Of a stretch of 64,000 nucleotides of DNA, positions 1-10,143 are shown piece after piece. A program made the position numbers and the translations under genes. The first letter of the stretch is position 1; each line of letters begins with the position of its first letter. Source of the stretch: Bacteroides sp. GM023. GTDB lineage: Bacteria > Bacteroidota > Bacteroidia > Bacteroidales > Bacteroidaceae. The DNA lies in assembly GCF_014750685.1 (NCBI RefSeq), contig NZ_JAAXGE010000003.1, positions 1-64,000 on the forward strand, in the 5' to 3' direction. The notes beneath the pieces were generated by a model. That model ran no database searches. It saw only the letters and a list, made by a program, of their open reading frames with translations, and was not told the DNA's origin.

Positions 1-28
1 ATTACTAATTGCCCGTTCACTTTCTTTC
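1..28 (+). rRNA. 23S ribosomal RNA, 3' end (partial)
   Basis: The first bases contain TACTAATTGCCCGTTCAC, which resembles the conserved 3' terminus of bacterial 23S rRNA (GGTACTAAT followed by the closing helix). It sits about 95 bases upstream of a clear 5S gene, as expected for an rRNA operon. Only the last few bases lie in the window and the exact 3' end is a guess. The stretch from about 29 to 121 is the 23S-5S spacer. Confidence 0.5.
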
Positions 29-121
29 GGACTTGTACGGGGCGCGATATATACGTTTAGCGATTACTCCCTCAAAAGAGTAACAGACTATAATTTTACT
101 TTTCATCATGTCATAACCTTA

Positions 122-232
<111 letters not shown>

Positions 233-240
233 TTGAAGAA

Positions 241-280
241 GCCCCTTGATTCGTAAAGAATCAAGGGGCTTTCTGTTTTT
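241..280 (+). terminator. rRNA operon terminator
   Basis: A 13-bp stem (GCCCCTTGATTCG-type arm and its complement AATCAAGGGGC) is followed by TTTCTGTTTTT. It lies 9 bases after the 5S gene and ends the rRNA operon on the + strand. Confidence 0.9.
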
Positions 281-698
281 ATACACCTCCTATTTTCCTC
301 TATACACTTTGTTGTTTACTCTATATTTTCATATTTTACCCTTGTTTTCTACATACACGCCTCCTATCTTTTTCCTTCCTAAATACCTCATTTTGTTATT
401 TAATCTTTAATATATCCGTTTTAGTATTCCGTTTGTCGTTTTCGGTATTTGCTTGTTTTCAGATGTCTTTTGTATTTCCTATATTTGCTTTCTCGCCTGA
501 TAAAATCAGAAAAGTGTCATTTCGTTATAAGAAAGGGGAAAAAACGGAATAAAAACGGTGTATAACTGTGATTTTTTCGCAAGGGAATCTATTTCTTTTC
601 ATCTTTCTCTTTTTTATCAAATTGATTTTTGTAAATTTGGCGAGAATCTAAAAAGGTACACAATTAATACAGTAATAATACTAAATACTCCTGTTGAT
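281..698 (+). promoter_or_regulatory. Intergenic region with V-ATPase operon promoter (-7 at 632-639)
   Basis: This AT-rich region has no convincing gene; an open frame runs from 558 into the first ATPase gene but its first 47 codons are low-complexity leader. TAAATTTG at 632-639 matches the Bacteroides -7 consensus TAnnTTTG exactly and would start transcription about 55 bases before the ATG at 699. No clear -33 TTTG is seen at the right distance. Confidence 0.5.
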
Positions 699-1289
699 AT
701 GGAAAACAAAATTCAAGAGTTGACCGATAAGATTTATCGTGAAGGCGTGGAAAAAGGAAACGAAGAAGCGCAGAAACTTATCGCGAATGCTCAGGATGAA
801 GCAAAAAAAATCATTGAGGATGCTCGCAAAGAAGCAGAATCAATTGTAAATTCCTCTCGTAAATCTGCCGATGAATTGGTGGAAAATACAAAATCAGAGT
901 TAAAACTGTTTGCCGGTCAGGCTGTTAATGCACTCAAATCTGAGGTCGCTACTATGGTAACTGACAAGTTAGTAACTACTTCTGTGAAGGATTTCGCACA
1001 AGATAAAGATTATCTGAATGCGTTTATCGTTGCATTGGCTTCTAAGTGGAGTATAGACGAACCTATCGTCATCTCGACAGCCGACGCAGAATCACTGAAA
1101 AAGTATTTTGCTGCTCATGCAAAAGCTTTGTTGGATAAGGGTGTGACTATACAGCAAGTAAACGGTATCAAAACTTTATTCACTGTTTCTCCGGCGGACG
1201 GTTCCTATAAGGTGAACTTCGGAGAAGAAGAATTCATGAATTACTTCAAAGCGTTCTTGCGTCCTCAATTAGTAGAAATGCTATTTTAA
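699..1289 (+). CDS. atpE: V/A-type ATPase subunit E
   Basis: Peripheral-stalk subunit of a rotary V/A-type ATPase, 196 aa. The first two thirds are a charged helix rich in K, E and A (EAQKLIANAQDEAKKIIEDA around residues 22-41), the coiled coil typical of subunit E. The C-terminal part ends in a short globular domain (FMNYFKAFLRPQLVEMLF). The frame is open from 558, but the ATG at 699 begins the recognisable MENKIQELTDKIY sequence and lies downstream of the likely promoter at 632. It is first in the operon E-DUF2764-A-B-D-I-K, the order known from chlamydiae and spirochaetes. No separate subunit G/H partner gene is present. Confidence 0.9.
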   Translation: MENKIQELTDKIYREGVEKGNEEAQKLIANAQDEAKKIIEDARKEAESIVNSSRKSADELVENTKSELKLFAGQAVNALKSEVATMVTDKLVTTSVKDFAQDKDYLNAFIVALASKWSIDEPIVISTADAESLKKYFAAHAKALLDKGVTIQQVNGIKTLFTVSPADGSYKVNFGEEEFMNYFKAFLRPQLVEMLF

Positions 1290-1300
1290 AAGAAGCGACT

Positions 1301-2143
1301 ATGAGTAGTAAGTACTATTACTTGGTAGCAGGTTTGCCGGAGCTTTCGCTGGAAGACAGCAAACTGAGCTATACAGTAGCCGATTTTAAAACTGAAATCT
1401 ACAACGGATTGTCTGCTTCAGACCAGAAGTTGATTGACTTGTTTTATCTGAAGTTTGATAATGCTAATGTGCTGAAACTTCTCAAAGATAAAGAAGCCGA
1501 AATCGACAAACGGGGAAACTATTCTGCTGCGGAACTCACCGAATATATTTCTATTCTGAGGGAAGGCGGAGAAATCAGTCCAAAAGAATTTCCGGCTTAT
1601 CTCTCTACATTTATCATTAATTATTTGGATACGCCTGCTGAAAGTACGGCTTTGCACGAAGACCATCTGGCTGCATTGTATTACGAATATGCCATGAAGT
1701 GTGGAAATAAGTTTGTTTCTGCCTGGTTTGAATTCAACCTCAATATTAATAATATCCTTGTCGCATTTACAAGCCGTAAATTCAAATGGGATATTGCTTC
1801 CAACGTCGTAGGTAACACGGAAGTATGCGAAGCTTTGCGTACGTCGAGTGCTCGCGATTTCGGATTGTCCGGCGAGGTGGAAGTTTTCGAATCGTTGGTG
1901 AAAATCAGTGAGATTACAGAATTGGTGGAACGTGAGAAGAAACTCGATGCTTTGCGGTGGAACTGGATGGAAGATGCTATTTTCTTCGATTATTTCACTG
2001 TCGAACGCATTTTCGCTTTCTTGTTGAAGCTGGAAATGATTGAACGGTGGATCTCATTGGATAAGGAGAGAGGAAATCAGTTGTTCAGAAGCATCATCGA
2101 ATCGCTGAAGAACGAAGTGCAGATTCCTGCAGAATTCAGATAA
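1301..2143 (+). CDS. DUF2764 family protein, V-ATPase operon second gene (probable C-like subunit)
   Basis: A 280-aa soluble, mainly helical protein that starts MSSKYYYLVAGLPEL, typical of the DUF2764 family found in bacterial V-ATPase operons. It lies 11 bases after subunit E and 17 bases before subunit A. In operons with this gene order no canonical subunit C is present, so the protein probably fills the C role linking the central stalk to the membrane ring. That role is inference from position; no enzymatic motif is visible. Confidence 0.8.
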   Translation: MSSKYYYLVAGLPELSLEDSKLSYTVADFKTEIYNGLSASDQKLIDLFYLKFDNANVLKLLKDKEAEIDKRGNYSAAELTEYISILREGGEISPKEFPAYLSTFIINYLDTPAESTALHEDHLAALYYEYAMKCGNKFVSAWFEFNLNINNILVAFTSRKFKWDIASNVVGNTEVCEALRTSSARDFGLSGEVEVFESLVKISEITELVEREKKLDALRWNWMEDAIFFDYFTVERIFAFLLKLEMIERWISLDKERGNQLFRSIIESLKNEVQIPAEFR

Positions 2144-2160
2144 TAAATTATTAAAAATAT

Positions 2161-3918
2161 ATGGCAACAAAAGGAACTGTTAGTGGCGTTATTGCCAACA
2201 TGGTGACCCTCGTCGTTGACGGCCCGGTAGCTCAGAATGAGATCTGTTATATCTCGACCGGTGGCGATAAGTTGATGGCGGAGGTGATTAAGGTTGTAGG
2301 TTCGAATGTGTATGTTCAGGTGTTCGAAAGTACCCGTGGACTGAAAGTGGGAGCCGAAGCCGAATTCACAGGACACATGCTCGAAGTGACATTAGGTCCG
2401 GGTATGTTATCGAAAAATTATGATGGTCTACAGAATGACCTCGACAAGATGGACGGAGTTTTCCTGAAAAGAGGAGAATATACGTATCCGTTGGATAAGG
2501 AGCGTGTGTGGCACTTCGTACCATTGGCAAAGGTCGGTGACAAGGTGCAGGCTTCTGCATGGTTGGGACAGGTAGATGAGAACTTCCAGCCATTGAAGAT
2601 AATGGCTCCGTTCACAATGAACGGAACGGCTACCGTAAAAACAATCATGCCGGAAGGTGACTATAAGATAGAGGATACGGTTGCTATCCTGACAGATGAA
2701 GAAGGAAACGATATCCCTGTGACTATGATTCAGAGATGGCCGGTGAAACGTGCCATGACGAACTACAAGGAAAAACCGCGCCCTTTCAAATTGCTGGAAA
2801 CAGGTGTACGTGTAATCGACACGCTGAACCCGATTGTGGAAGGTGGTACTGGCTTTATCCCCGGCCCGTTCGGTACGGGTAAGACAGTGCTTCAGCACGC
2901 TATCTCCAAACAGGCGGAAGCGGACATCGTTATTATCGCTGCTTGTGGTGAACGTGCAAATGAGGTTGTGGAAATCTTTACGGAGTTCCCCGAGCTGGTT
3001 GACCCGCACACAGGACGTAAGTTGATGGAACGTACTATCATTATCGCCAATACTTCAAACATGCCGGTAGCTGCCCGTGAAGCATCTGTATATACAGCGA
3101 TGTCACTGGCGGAATATTACCGTTCAATGGGATTGAAGGTTCTGTTGATGGCCGACTCTACTTCCCGCTGGGCACAGGCTTTGCGTGAGATGTCCAACCG
3201 TATGGAAGAGTTGCCTGGACCGGATGCTTTCCCGATGGATATTTCGGCTATCATCTCCAACTTCTACGGTCGTGCAGGATATGTAAAACTAAGCAATGAC
3301 GAAACAGGTTCTATTACGTTCATCGGTACGGTATCTCCCGCCGGTGGTAACTTGAAAGAACCGGTAACTGAAAATACGAAGAAAGTAGCCCGCTGTTTCT
3401 ACGCTTTGGAACAGGACCGTGCCGATAAGAAACGTTATCCGGCTGTGAACCCGATTGATTCTTATTCTAAATATATCGAATATCCGGAATTTGAAGAATA
3501 TATCAAAAGTCATATCAATGGTGAATGGATTGGTAAGGTAAATGAATTGAAAACACGTTTGCAACGTGGTAAGGAAATTGCCGAACAGATCAATATCCTT
3601 GGTGACGACGGTGTACCGGTAGAATATCATGTTACTTTCTGGAAATCAGAATTGATCGACTTCGTTATCCTGCAACAGGATGCTTTCGACGAAATCGACG
3701 CGGTAACTCCGATGGAACGTCAGGAAGATATTCTGAATATGATTATCGACATCTGTCATACGGAATTTGAGTTTGATAACTTCAATGATGTAATGGATTA
3801 CTTCAAGAAGATGATTAACGTATGCAAGCAGATGAACTATTCGAAGTTCAAATCTGAGGAGTATGAAGGATTCCAGCAGCAACTGAAGGAATTGATTGCC
3901 GAAAGAAGTGTCAAATAG
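2161..3918 (+). CDS. atpA: V/A-type ATPase catalytic subunit A
   Basis: Catalytic nucleotide-binding subunit, 585 aa, the usual length for V-type A. The Walker A loop GPFGTGKT is at residues 235-242. The A-specific non-homologous insert occupies about residues 110-200. The Walker B region VLLMADSTSRWAQALREMSN and the PGPDAFPMD segment are intact. It hydrolyses (or, with reversed flow, synthesises) ATP in an A3B3 hexamer with the next gene. Spacing to subunit B is 33 bases of AT-rich sequence. Confidence 0.97.
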   Translation: MATKGTVSGVIANMVTLVVDGPVAQNEICYISTGGDKLMAEVIKVVGSNVYVQVFESTRGLKVGAEAEFTGHMLEVTLGPGMLSKNYDGLQNDLDKMDGVFLKRGEYTYPLDKERVWHFVPLAKVGDKVQASAWLGQVDENFQPLKIMAPFTMNGTATVKTIMPEGDYKIEDTVAILTDEEGNDIPVTMIQRWPVKRAMTNYKEKPRPFKLLETGVRVIDTLNPIVEGGTGFIPGPFGTGKTVLQHAISKQAEADIVIIAACGERANEVVEIFTEFPELVDPHTGRKLMERTIIIANTSNMPVAAREASVYTAMSLAEYYRSMGLKVLLMADSTSRWAQALREMSNRMEELPGPDAFPMDISAIISNFYGRAGYVKLSNDETGSITFIGTVSPAGGNLKEPVTENTKKVARCFYALEQDRADKKRYPAVNPIDSYSKYIEYPEFEEYIKSHINGEWIGKVNELKTRLQRGKEIAEQINILGDDGVPVEYHVTFWKSELIDFVILQQDAFDEIDAVTPMERQEDILNMIIDICHTEFEFDNFNDVMDYFKKMINVCKQMNYSKFKSEEYEGFQQQLKELIAERSVK

Positions 3919-3951
3919 TAAATAGTAACTAGCTAAATAGTAAATATATAG

Positions 3952-5277
3952 ATGGCAACAAAAGCTTTTCAAAAGATATATACCAAGATTACTCAGATTA
4001 CCAAAGCTACTTGCTCGCTGAAAGCGACTGGAGTAGGGTATGACGAGCTTGCCACTGTGAACGGAAAACTGGCACAGGTGGTAAAGATTGCCGGTGACGA
4101 TGTCACTTTGCAGGTATTTGAAGGTACGGAAGGTATTCCTACCAATGCCGAGGTAGTATTCCTGGGCAAATCGCCTACATTGAAAGTAAGCGAGCAGTTG
4201 GCTGGACGTTTCTTCAATGCTTTCGGTGACCCGATTGACGGTGGTCCTGAGATTGAAGGACAGGAAGTGGAAATCGGCGGACCTTCCGTGAATCCGGTTC
4301 GACGCAAACAACCGTCGGAACTGATTGCGACAGGTATTGCAGGTATCGACTTGAACAATACACTGGTATCCGGTCAGAAGATTCCATTCTTCGCTGACCC
4401 GGACCAGCCTTTCAACCAGGTTATGGCAAACGTGGCACTGCGTGCCGAAACGGATAAGATTATCCTGGGAGGTATGGGTATGACGAATGATGACTACCTG
4501 TACTTTAAAAATGTGTTCTCTAATGCAGGTGCGCTCGACCGTATCGTGAGTTTTATGAATACAACTGAAAATCCGCCGGTGGAACGTCTGTTGATTCCGG
4601 ATATGGCACTGACGGCTGCCGAATATTTCGCTGTAAATAATAATGAGAAAGTCTTGGTACTGTTGACGGATATGACTAGTTACGCCGATGCGTTGGCTAT
4701 CGTATCCAACCGTATGGACCAGATTCCTTCTAAAGACTCAATGCCGGGTTCACTTTATTCGGATTTGGCGAAGATTTACGAGAAAGCGGTACAGTTCCCT
4801 TCAGGCGGCTCAATCACAATTATTGCCGTGACTACGCTGTCCGGTGGCGATATTACACACGCTGTGCCTGATAATACGGGTTATATCACTGAAGGTCAGT
4901 TGTTCCTGCGTCGTGATAGCGATATTGGTAAGGTTATTGTTGACCCGTTCCGTTCGTTGTCCCGTCTGAAACAGTTGGTTACCGGTAAAAAGACACGTAA
5001 AGACCACCCGCAGGTGATGAATGCCGCTGTACGTCTGTACGCCGATGCCGCTAACGCTAAGACGAAGATGGAAAATGGTTTTGACCTGACTAACTACGAC
5101 GAACGTACGTTGGCTTTTGCGAAAGATTATTCTAATCAGTTGTTGGCTATTGATGTCAATCTGGATACTACTGAAATGCTCGATGTGGCTTGGGGCCTGT
5201 TGGGCAGATACTTCCGTCCGGAAGAAGTAAATATCAAGAAAGACCTGGTAGATCAATACTGGCCAAAAGGCGAATAA
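3952..5277 (+). CDS. atpB: V/A-type ATPase regulatory subunit B
   Basis: Non-catalytic nucleotide-binding subunit, 441 aa. It begins MATKAFQKIYTKITQI and carries the family segments FNAFGDPIDGGPEI, GQKIPFFADPDQPFNQV and VLVLLTDMTSYADAL. As expected for B subunits, the P-loop position is degenerate (no GxxxxGKT). It alternates with subunit A in the A3B3 head. Same operon, followed by a 43-base gap before subunit D. Confidence 0.96.
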   Translation: MATKAFQKIYTKITQITKATCSLKATGVGYDELATVNGKLAQVVKIAGDDVTLQVFEGTEGIPTNAEVVFLGKSPTLKVSEQLAGRFFNAFGDPIDGGPEIEGQEVEIGGPSVNPVRRKQPSELIATGIAGIDLNNTLVSGQKIPFFADPDQPFNQVMANVALRAETDKIILGGMGMTNDDYLYFKNVFSNAGALDRIVSFMNTTENPPVERLLIPDMALTAAEYFAVNNNEKVLVLLTDMTSYADALAIVSNRMDQIPSKDSMPGSLYSDLAKIYEKAVQFPSGGSITIIAVTTLSGGDITHAVPDNTGYITEGQLFLRRDSDIGKVIVDPFRSLSRLKQLVTGKKTRKDHPQVMNAAVRLYADAANAKTKMENGFDLTNYDERTLAFAKDYSNQLLAIDVNLDTTEMLDVAWGLLGRYFRPEEVNIKKDLVDQYWPKGE

Positions 5278-5320
5278 TAATAAACTTGTAATTAATAATT
5301 TATAATTAGTAATTAACAAC

Positions 5321-5926
5321 GTGGCTATAAAGTTTCAATATAACAAAACCTCTCTTCAGCAGCTCGAAAAGCAACTGAAAGTGCGGGTGCGTACGCTTCC
5401 TATCATCAAGAATAAGGAAAGCGCCCTCCGCATGGAAGTGAAACGCTGCAAAACGGAAGCGGCTGATTTGGAGGATAGGCTCGAACAACAGATTCAAGCC
5501 TATGAAGCCATGTTCGCCCTTTGGAATGAGTTTGACGCTTCATTAATAAAGGTAAATGATGTTCATCTTGGCGTGAAGAAAATTGCCGGTGTACGTGTAC
5601 CGTTGCTCGAAAATGTAGAATTCGAGATACGTCCGTACAGTATGTTTAATGCTCCCAAGTGGTATGCCGACGGTATCCACCTTTTGGAAGAGCTTGCCCA
5701 TACGGCAATCGAGCGTGAGTTTATGCTCGCCAAGCTGAATTTGTTAGAACATGCAAGGAAAAAGACCACTCAGAAAGTAAATCTTTTTGAGAAGGTGCAG
5801 ATACCGGGCTATCAGGATGCATTGCGAAAGATCAAGCGATTTATGGAAGATGAAGAAAACCTGTCGAAATCTTCGCAAAAGATCATGAAGTCCCATCAAG
5901 AAAAAAGGAAGGAGGTAGAGGCATGA
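5321..5926 (+). CDS. atpD: V/A-type ATPase subunit D (GTG start)
   Basis: Central rotor shaft subunit, 201 aa. It starts with GTG at 5321 giving MAIKFQYNKTSLQQLEKQL, and two long amphipathic helices at each end (about 5-70 and 130-195) form the rotor coiled coil. The stop codon overlaps the next start codon (ATGA at 5923-5926), so translation of subunit I is likely coupled. Subunit F, which usually binds D, is not found in the operon. Confidence 0.92.
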   Translation: MAIKFQYNKTSLQQLEKQLKVRVRTLPIIKNKESALRMEVKRCKTEAADLEDRLEQQIQAYEAMFALWNEFDASLIKVNDVHLGVKKIAGVRVPLLENVEFEIRPYSMFNAPKWYADGIHLLEELAHTAIEREFMLAKLNLLEHARKKTTQKVNLFEKVQIPGYQDALRKIKRFMEDEENLSKSSQKIMKSHQEKRKEVEA

Positions 5927-7740
5927 TTACAAAAATGAAGAAACTCACATTCCTGGTTTATCACAAGGAGCATGAAGGATTCCTGAACAGCCTGCGCGAA
6001 CTTGGTGTGGTCCACATTGTGGAGAAACAGCAAGGTGCTGCCGATAACACGGAGCTGCAAGAGAATATCCGTCTTTCCAACCGCTTGACGGCTACTTTGA
6101 AGTTGCTTCAGAATCAGAAGCACGAAAAGAATGCCGTGATTGCTACGGAAGGTGGAACGGCTGCACGTGGTATGCAAGTGCTGGACGAAGTGGACGCTTT
6201 GCAGACGGAACACGGAAAGTTGTCTCAACAGTTGCAAAGCTATGCGAAAGAGAAAGAAGCACTGGAGGCCTGGGGTAACTTTGAGCCGGCAGGTATTCAG
6301 AAACTGAAAGAGGCAGGTTATGTGATAGGTTTCTATAGCTGTTCGGAAGGTAACTACAACGAAGAGTGGGAGACGGAATACAATGCAATGATTGTGAACC
6401 GCATTTCTTCCAAAGTATTCTTCGTGACTGTAACGAAAGCCGGACAAGAAATAGACTTGGACGTGGAGCAGGCAAAACTTCCTGCATACTCTTTGTCGCG
6501 TCTTGAAACGCTTTATGATACTACCGAACAGGCGATTGAAGAGAACGAAAAGAAACTCGTAGCACTTTCCGAAGCGGATGTTCCTTCTCTGAAGGCGGCT
6601 TTGAAAGAGTTGCAGAGTCAGATTGAATTCTCCAAAGTCGTGTTGAGCTCTGAACAGGCTGCCGGTGATAAACTGATGTTGATTGAAGGATGGGCGCCTG
6701 CTTATAGTAAGGTAGAGATAGAAGCTTATCTGAATGACGCACATGTATATTATGAGATTACCGATCCGATGCCGGGTGATAATGTTCCTATTCGATTGAA
6801 TAATAAGGGATTCTTTGCCTGGTTTGAACCGATTTGTAAGCTGTATATGCTTCCGAAGTATAATGAATTGGACTTGACACCGTTCTTTGCTCCGTTCTTT
6901 ATGGTCTTCTTCGGACTATGTCTGGGAGACTCGGGATATGGTTTGTTCCTGTTCCTGGGTGCTACGGCATACCGTTTGATGGCGAAGAAGGTGACTCCGT
7001 CAATGAAATCAATTATATCATTGATACAGGTATTGGCAGTTTCAACATTCTTCTGCGGTTTGCTGACAGGTACATTCTTCGGAGCGAATATCTACGATTT
7101 GGATTGGCCTATCGTTCAACGCCTGAAACATGCTGTCCTGATGGATAACAATGATATGTTCCAGTTGTCGTTGATTTTGGGAGCTGTTCAGATTCTGTTC
7201 GGTATGGTGCTGAAAGCAGTAAATCAGACGATTCAGTTTGGTTTCAAATATGCGGTGGCAACAATCGGATGGATTCTTCTGCTGGTTTCACTGGCTGTTT
7301 CGGCTCTGTTGCCGAAAGTATTGCCGATGGGAGGCACGGTACATCTCGTTATTCTGGGTATTTCGGCCGCTATGATATTCCTTTATAACAGTCCGGGAAA
7401 GAATATTTTTATGAATATCGGACTGGGATTATGGGATTCATACAACATGGCTACCGGTTTGCTGGGTGACGTCCTGTCATACGTTCGTCTGTTTGCCCTC
7501 GGTCTTTCCGGCGGTATCCTGGCGGGAGTATTCAATAGCCTGGCAGTAGGTATGAGCCCGGATAATGTAATAGCAGGCCCTATCGTGATGGTGCTGATTT
7601 TCGTTATCGGTCATGCAATCAATATGTTTATGAATGTGCTTGGTGCCATGGTTCACCCGATGCGTCTGACGTTTGTTGAGTTTTTCAAGAACTCGGGATA
7701 CGAAGGCGGCGGCAAGGAGTACAAACCTTTTAGAAATTAA
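5923..7740 (+). CDS. atpI: V/A-type ATPase membrane subunit I (a-type)
   Basis: Ion-translocating stator subunit, 605 aa. Residues 1 to about 310 form a soluble coiled-coil arm (MITKMKKLTFLVYHKEHEGF start). The rest holds about seven to eight membrane helices, beginning near LTPFFAPFFMVFFGLCLGDSGYG. The C-terminal helix pair contains LGDVLSYVRLFALGLSGG, with the conserved arginine that faces the rotor ring, and MVHPMRLTFVEFF. It overlaps subunit D by 4 bases and is 38 bases before subunit K. Confidence 0.95.
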   Translation: MITKMKKLTFLVYHKEHEGFLNSLRELGVVHIVEKQQGAADNTELQENIRLSNRLTATLKLLQNQKHEKNAVIATEGGTAARGMQVLDEVDALQTEHGKLSQQLQSYAKEKEALEAWGNFEPAGIQKLKEAGYVIGFYSCSEGNYNEEWETEYNAMIVNRISSKVFFVTVTKAGQEIDLDVEQAKLPAYSLSRLETLYDTTEQAIEENEKKLVALSEADVPSLKAALKELQSQIEFSKVVLSSEQAAGDKLMLIEGWAPAYSKVEIEAYLNDAHVYYEITDPMPGDNVPIRLNNKGFFAWFEPICKLYMLPKYNELDLTPFFAPFFMVFFGLCLGDSGYGLFLFLGATAYRLMAKKVTPSMKSIISLIQVLAVSTFFCGLLTGTFFGANIYDLDWPIVQRLKHAVLMDNNDMFQLSLILGAVQILFGMVLKAVNQTIQFGFKYAVATIGWILLLVSLAVSALLPKVLPMGGTVHLVILGISAAMIFLYNSPGKNIFMNIGLGLWDSYNMATGLLGDVLSYVRLFALGLSGGILAGVFNSLAVGMSPDNVIAGPIVMVLIFVIGHAINMFMNVLGAMVHPMRLTFVEFFKNSGYEGGGKEYKPFRN

Positions 7741-7769
7741 GATTTTAAGAATTAAACAATAAAAAATAG

Positions 7770-8240
<471 letters not shown>

Positions 8241-8278
8241 TTTTTTCAGAGGGATTATTCCCGATAAAAAAACATTCA

Positions 8279-8327
8279 ATCCCCTTGTTTATGCAGCTTT
8301 GCATTCACAAGGGGATATTCTTTTTTT
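8279..8327 (+). terminator. V-ATPase operon terminator
   Basis: A 10-bp perfect stem (ATCCCCTTGT at 8279-8288 with ACAAGGGGAT at 8307-8316) is followed by ATTCTTTTTTT. It lies 38 bases after the subunit K stop codon. Confidence 0.9.
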
Positions 8328-8403
8328 ACTGCATGCTAACGCTTCTTTCTTCTTCTTAACTCATATTTTTTGTATAAAGCATTATTTTTCAAAGAATAAT
8401 GCG

Positions 8404-8411
8404 TACTTTTG
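8404..8411 (+). promoter_or_regulatory. Promoter -7 element for glycogen synthase operon
   Basis: TACTTTTG matches the Bacteroides TAnnTTTG consensus. The nearest TTTG upstream (8369-8372) is too far away, so the -33 box is weak or absent. It places the transcript start just before the ATG at 8446, and so rules out the upstream in-frame ATG at 8299. Confidence 0.6.
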
Positions 8412-8445
8412 CACTCGCATACTAAAAAGAGTTTTAATATATTAT

Positions 8446-10107
8446 ATGGTAAAAGATTTATTAACCCCCGATTATATCTTCGAGTCCAGCTGGGAAGTAT
8501 GTAATAAAGTGGGAGGGATATACACGGTATTGTCAACCCGGGCAAATACATTGCAGGAAAAATTCCGTGATAGAATTTTTTTCATTGGTCCTGATGTATG
8601 GCAAGGAAAAGAGAACCCTCTGTTCATCGAGTCGGATAATCTATGTGCAGCCTGGAAAAAGCATGCACTTGAAAAAGACGAACTTTCCGTTCGCATAGGA
8701 CGATGGAATATCCCCGGTGAACCCATAGTCATTCTAGTCGATTTCCAACCTTTTTTTGAGAAAAAAGACGATATATACACAGAAATGTGGAATCGTTTTC
8801 AAGTAGATTCGTTGCACGCTTATGGCGATTACGACGAAGCTTCTATGTTTTCGTATGCTGCGGGCAGAGTGGTGGAGAGTTTCTATCGCTACAACCTGAC
8901 AGAAACGGATAAGGTGGTATATCAGGCTCACGAGTGGATGACAGGAATGGGAGCACTTTATGTACAAGAAGCTGTACCCGAGGTGGCGACTATTTTTACG
9001 ACTCATGCTACTTCTATCGGTCGTTCGATTGCAGGTAATCATAAGCCGTTGTATGACTATTTGTTTGCCTATAACGGCGATCAGATGGCGCAGGAACTGA
9101 ATATGCAATCGAAACACTCGATTGAAAAACAGACAGCTCATTATGTGGATTGCTTCACCACGGTTAGCGAAATCACCAACAACGAATGTAAGGAACTGCT
9201 GGACAAGCCGGCAGATGTAGTCCTTATGAATGGTTTTGAGGATGATTTTGTGCCGAAAGGAAGTACATTCACCGGAAAACGTAAACGTGCGCGTTCCTTG
9301 ATGCTGAATGTAGCGAATAAATTATTGGGAACAAATCTGGGTGACGATACGTTAATTATCGGAACCAGTGGACGATATGAGTTCAAGAATAAGGGGATCG
9401 ATGTGTTCCTGGAATCATTGAACCGCTTGAACAGGGATAAGAACCTGCATAAGAATGTATTGGCATTTATCAATGTTCCCGGTTGGGTAGGCGATCCTCG
9501 TGAAGATTTGCAGGAACGCCTGAAGAGCAAGAATAAGTTCGATACTCCGCTTGAAGTGCCGTTCATTACTCATTGGCTGCATAATATGACGCATGACCAG
9601 GTGTTGGATATGCTGAAATATTTAGGAATGGGAAACCGCCCGGAAGATAAGGTGAAAGTTGTTTTCGTACCTTGCTATCTGGATGGTCGTGACGGTATCA
9701 TGAACAAGGAGTATTATGATATATTGCTGGGACAGGATTTGAGTGTTTATGCTTCTTATTATGAACCTTGGGGATATACCCCATTGGAAAGCGTAGCATT
9801 CCATGTGCCGACAATCACTACTGACTTGGCAGGATTCGGACTTTGGGCTAATAGCCTGAAAAACCAGCATGGTATCAATGATGGGGTAGAGGTGCTTCAT
9901 CGTTCGGACTACAATGATTCGGAAGTAGCGGATGGTATCAAAGATACGATTACGCTGTTTGCGGATAAGACGGAAAAAGAAGTGAAGGAAATTCGCAAGC
10001 GTGCCGCTGAAGTGGCGGAACAGGCTTTGTGGAAACACTTTATACAATATTACTATGAGGCTTACGACATTGCCTTGCGCAATGCTATGAAGCGTCAATT
10101 GAGTTAA
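8446..10107 (+). CDS. Glycogen synthase, GT3 (eukaryote-like) family
   Basis: Transfers glucosyl units from a sugar nucleotide to glycogen; 553 aa. The N-terminal segment FESSWEVCNKVGGIYTVL resembles fungal and animal GT3 synthases rather than bacterial GlgA (GT5). The C-terminal acceptor/donor site has the E-x7-E pair in YYEPWGYTPLE. Start ATG 8446 was chosen because the promoter element lies at 8404. Bacterial GT3 enzymes are shorter than the roughly 700-aa eukaryotic ones, as here. It forms an operon with a phosphorylase 36 bases downstream, so synthesis and breakdown of the storage glucan are linked. Confidence 0.88.
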   Translation: MVKDLLTPDYIFESSWEVCNKVGGIYTVLSTRANTLQEKFRDRIFFIGPDVWQGKENPLFIESDNLCAAWKKHALEKDELSVRIGRWNIPGEPIVILVDFQPFFEKKDDIYTEMWNRFQVDSLHAYGDYDEASMFSYAAGRVVESFYRYNLTETDKVVYQAHEWMTGMGALYVQEAVPEVATIFTTHATSIGRSIAGNHKPLYDYLFAYNGDQMAQELNMQSKHSIEKQTAHYVDCFTTVSEITNNECKELLDKPADVVLMNGFEDDFVPKGSTFTGKRKRARSLMLNVANKLLGTNLGDDTLIIGTSGRYEFKNKGIDVFLESLNRLNRDKNLHKNVLAFINVPGWVGDPREDLQERLKSKNKFDTPLEVPFITHWLHNMTHDQVLDMLKYLGMGNRPEDKVKVVFVPCYLDGRDGIMNKEYYDILLGQDLSVYASYYEPWGYTPLESVAFHVPTITTDLAGFGLWANSLKNQHGINDGVEVLHRSDYNDSEVADGIKDTITLFADKTEKEVKEIRKRAAEVAEQALWKHFIQYYYEAYDIALRNAMKRQLS

Positions 10108-10143
10108 GGGAAATTTATTCATCAATAAGTAAATAAAAACATT

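Noticed and set aside
558..698. N-terminal 47-codon extension of the subunit E frame
   Set aside because: It lacks family similarity and spans the likely promoter at 632-639; the conserved protein starts at 699.
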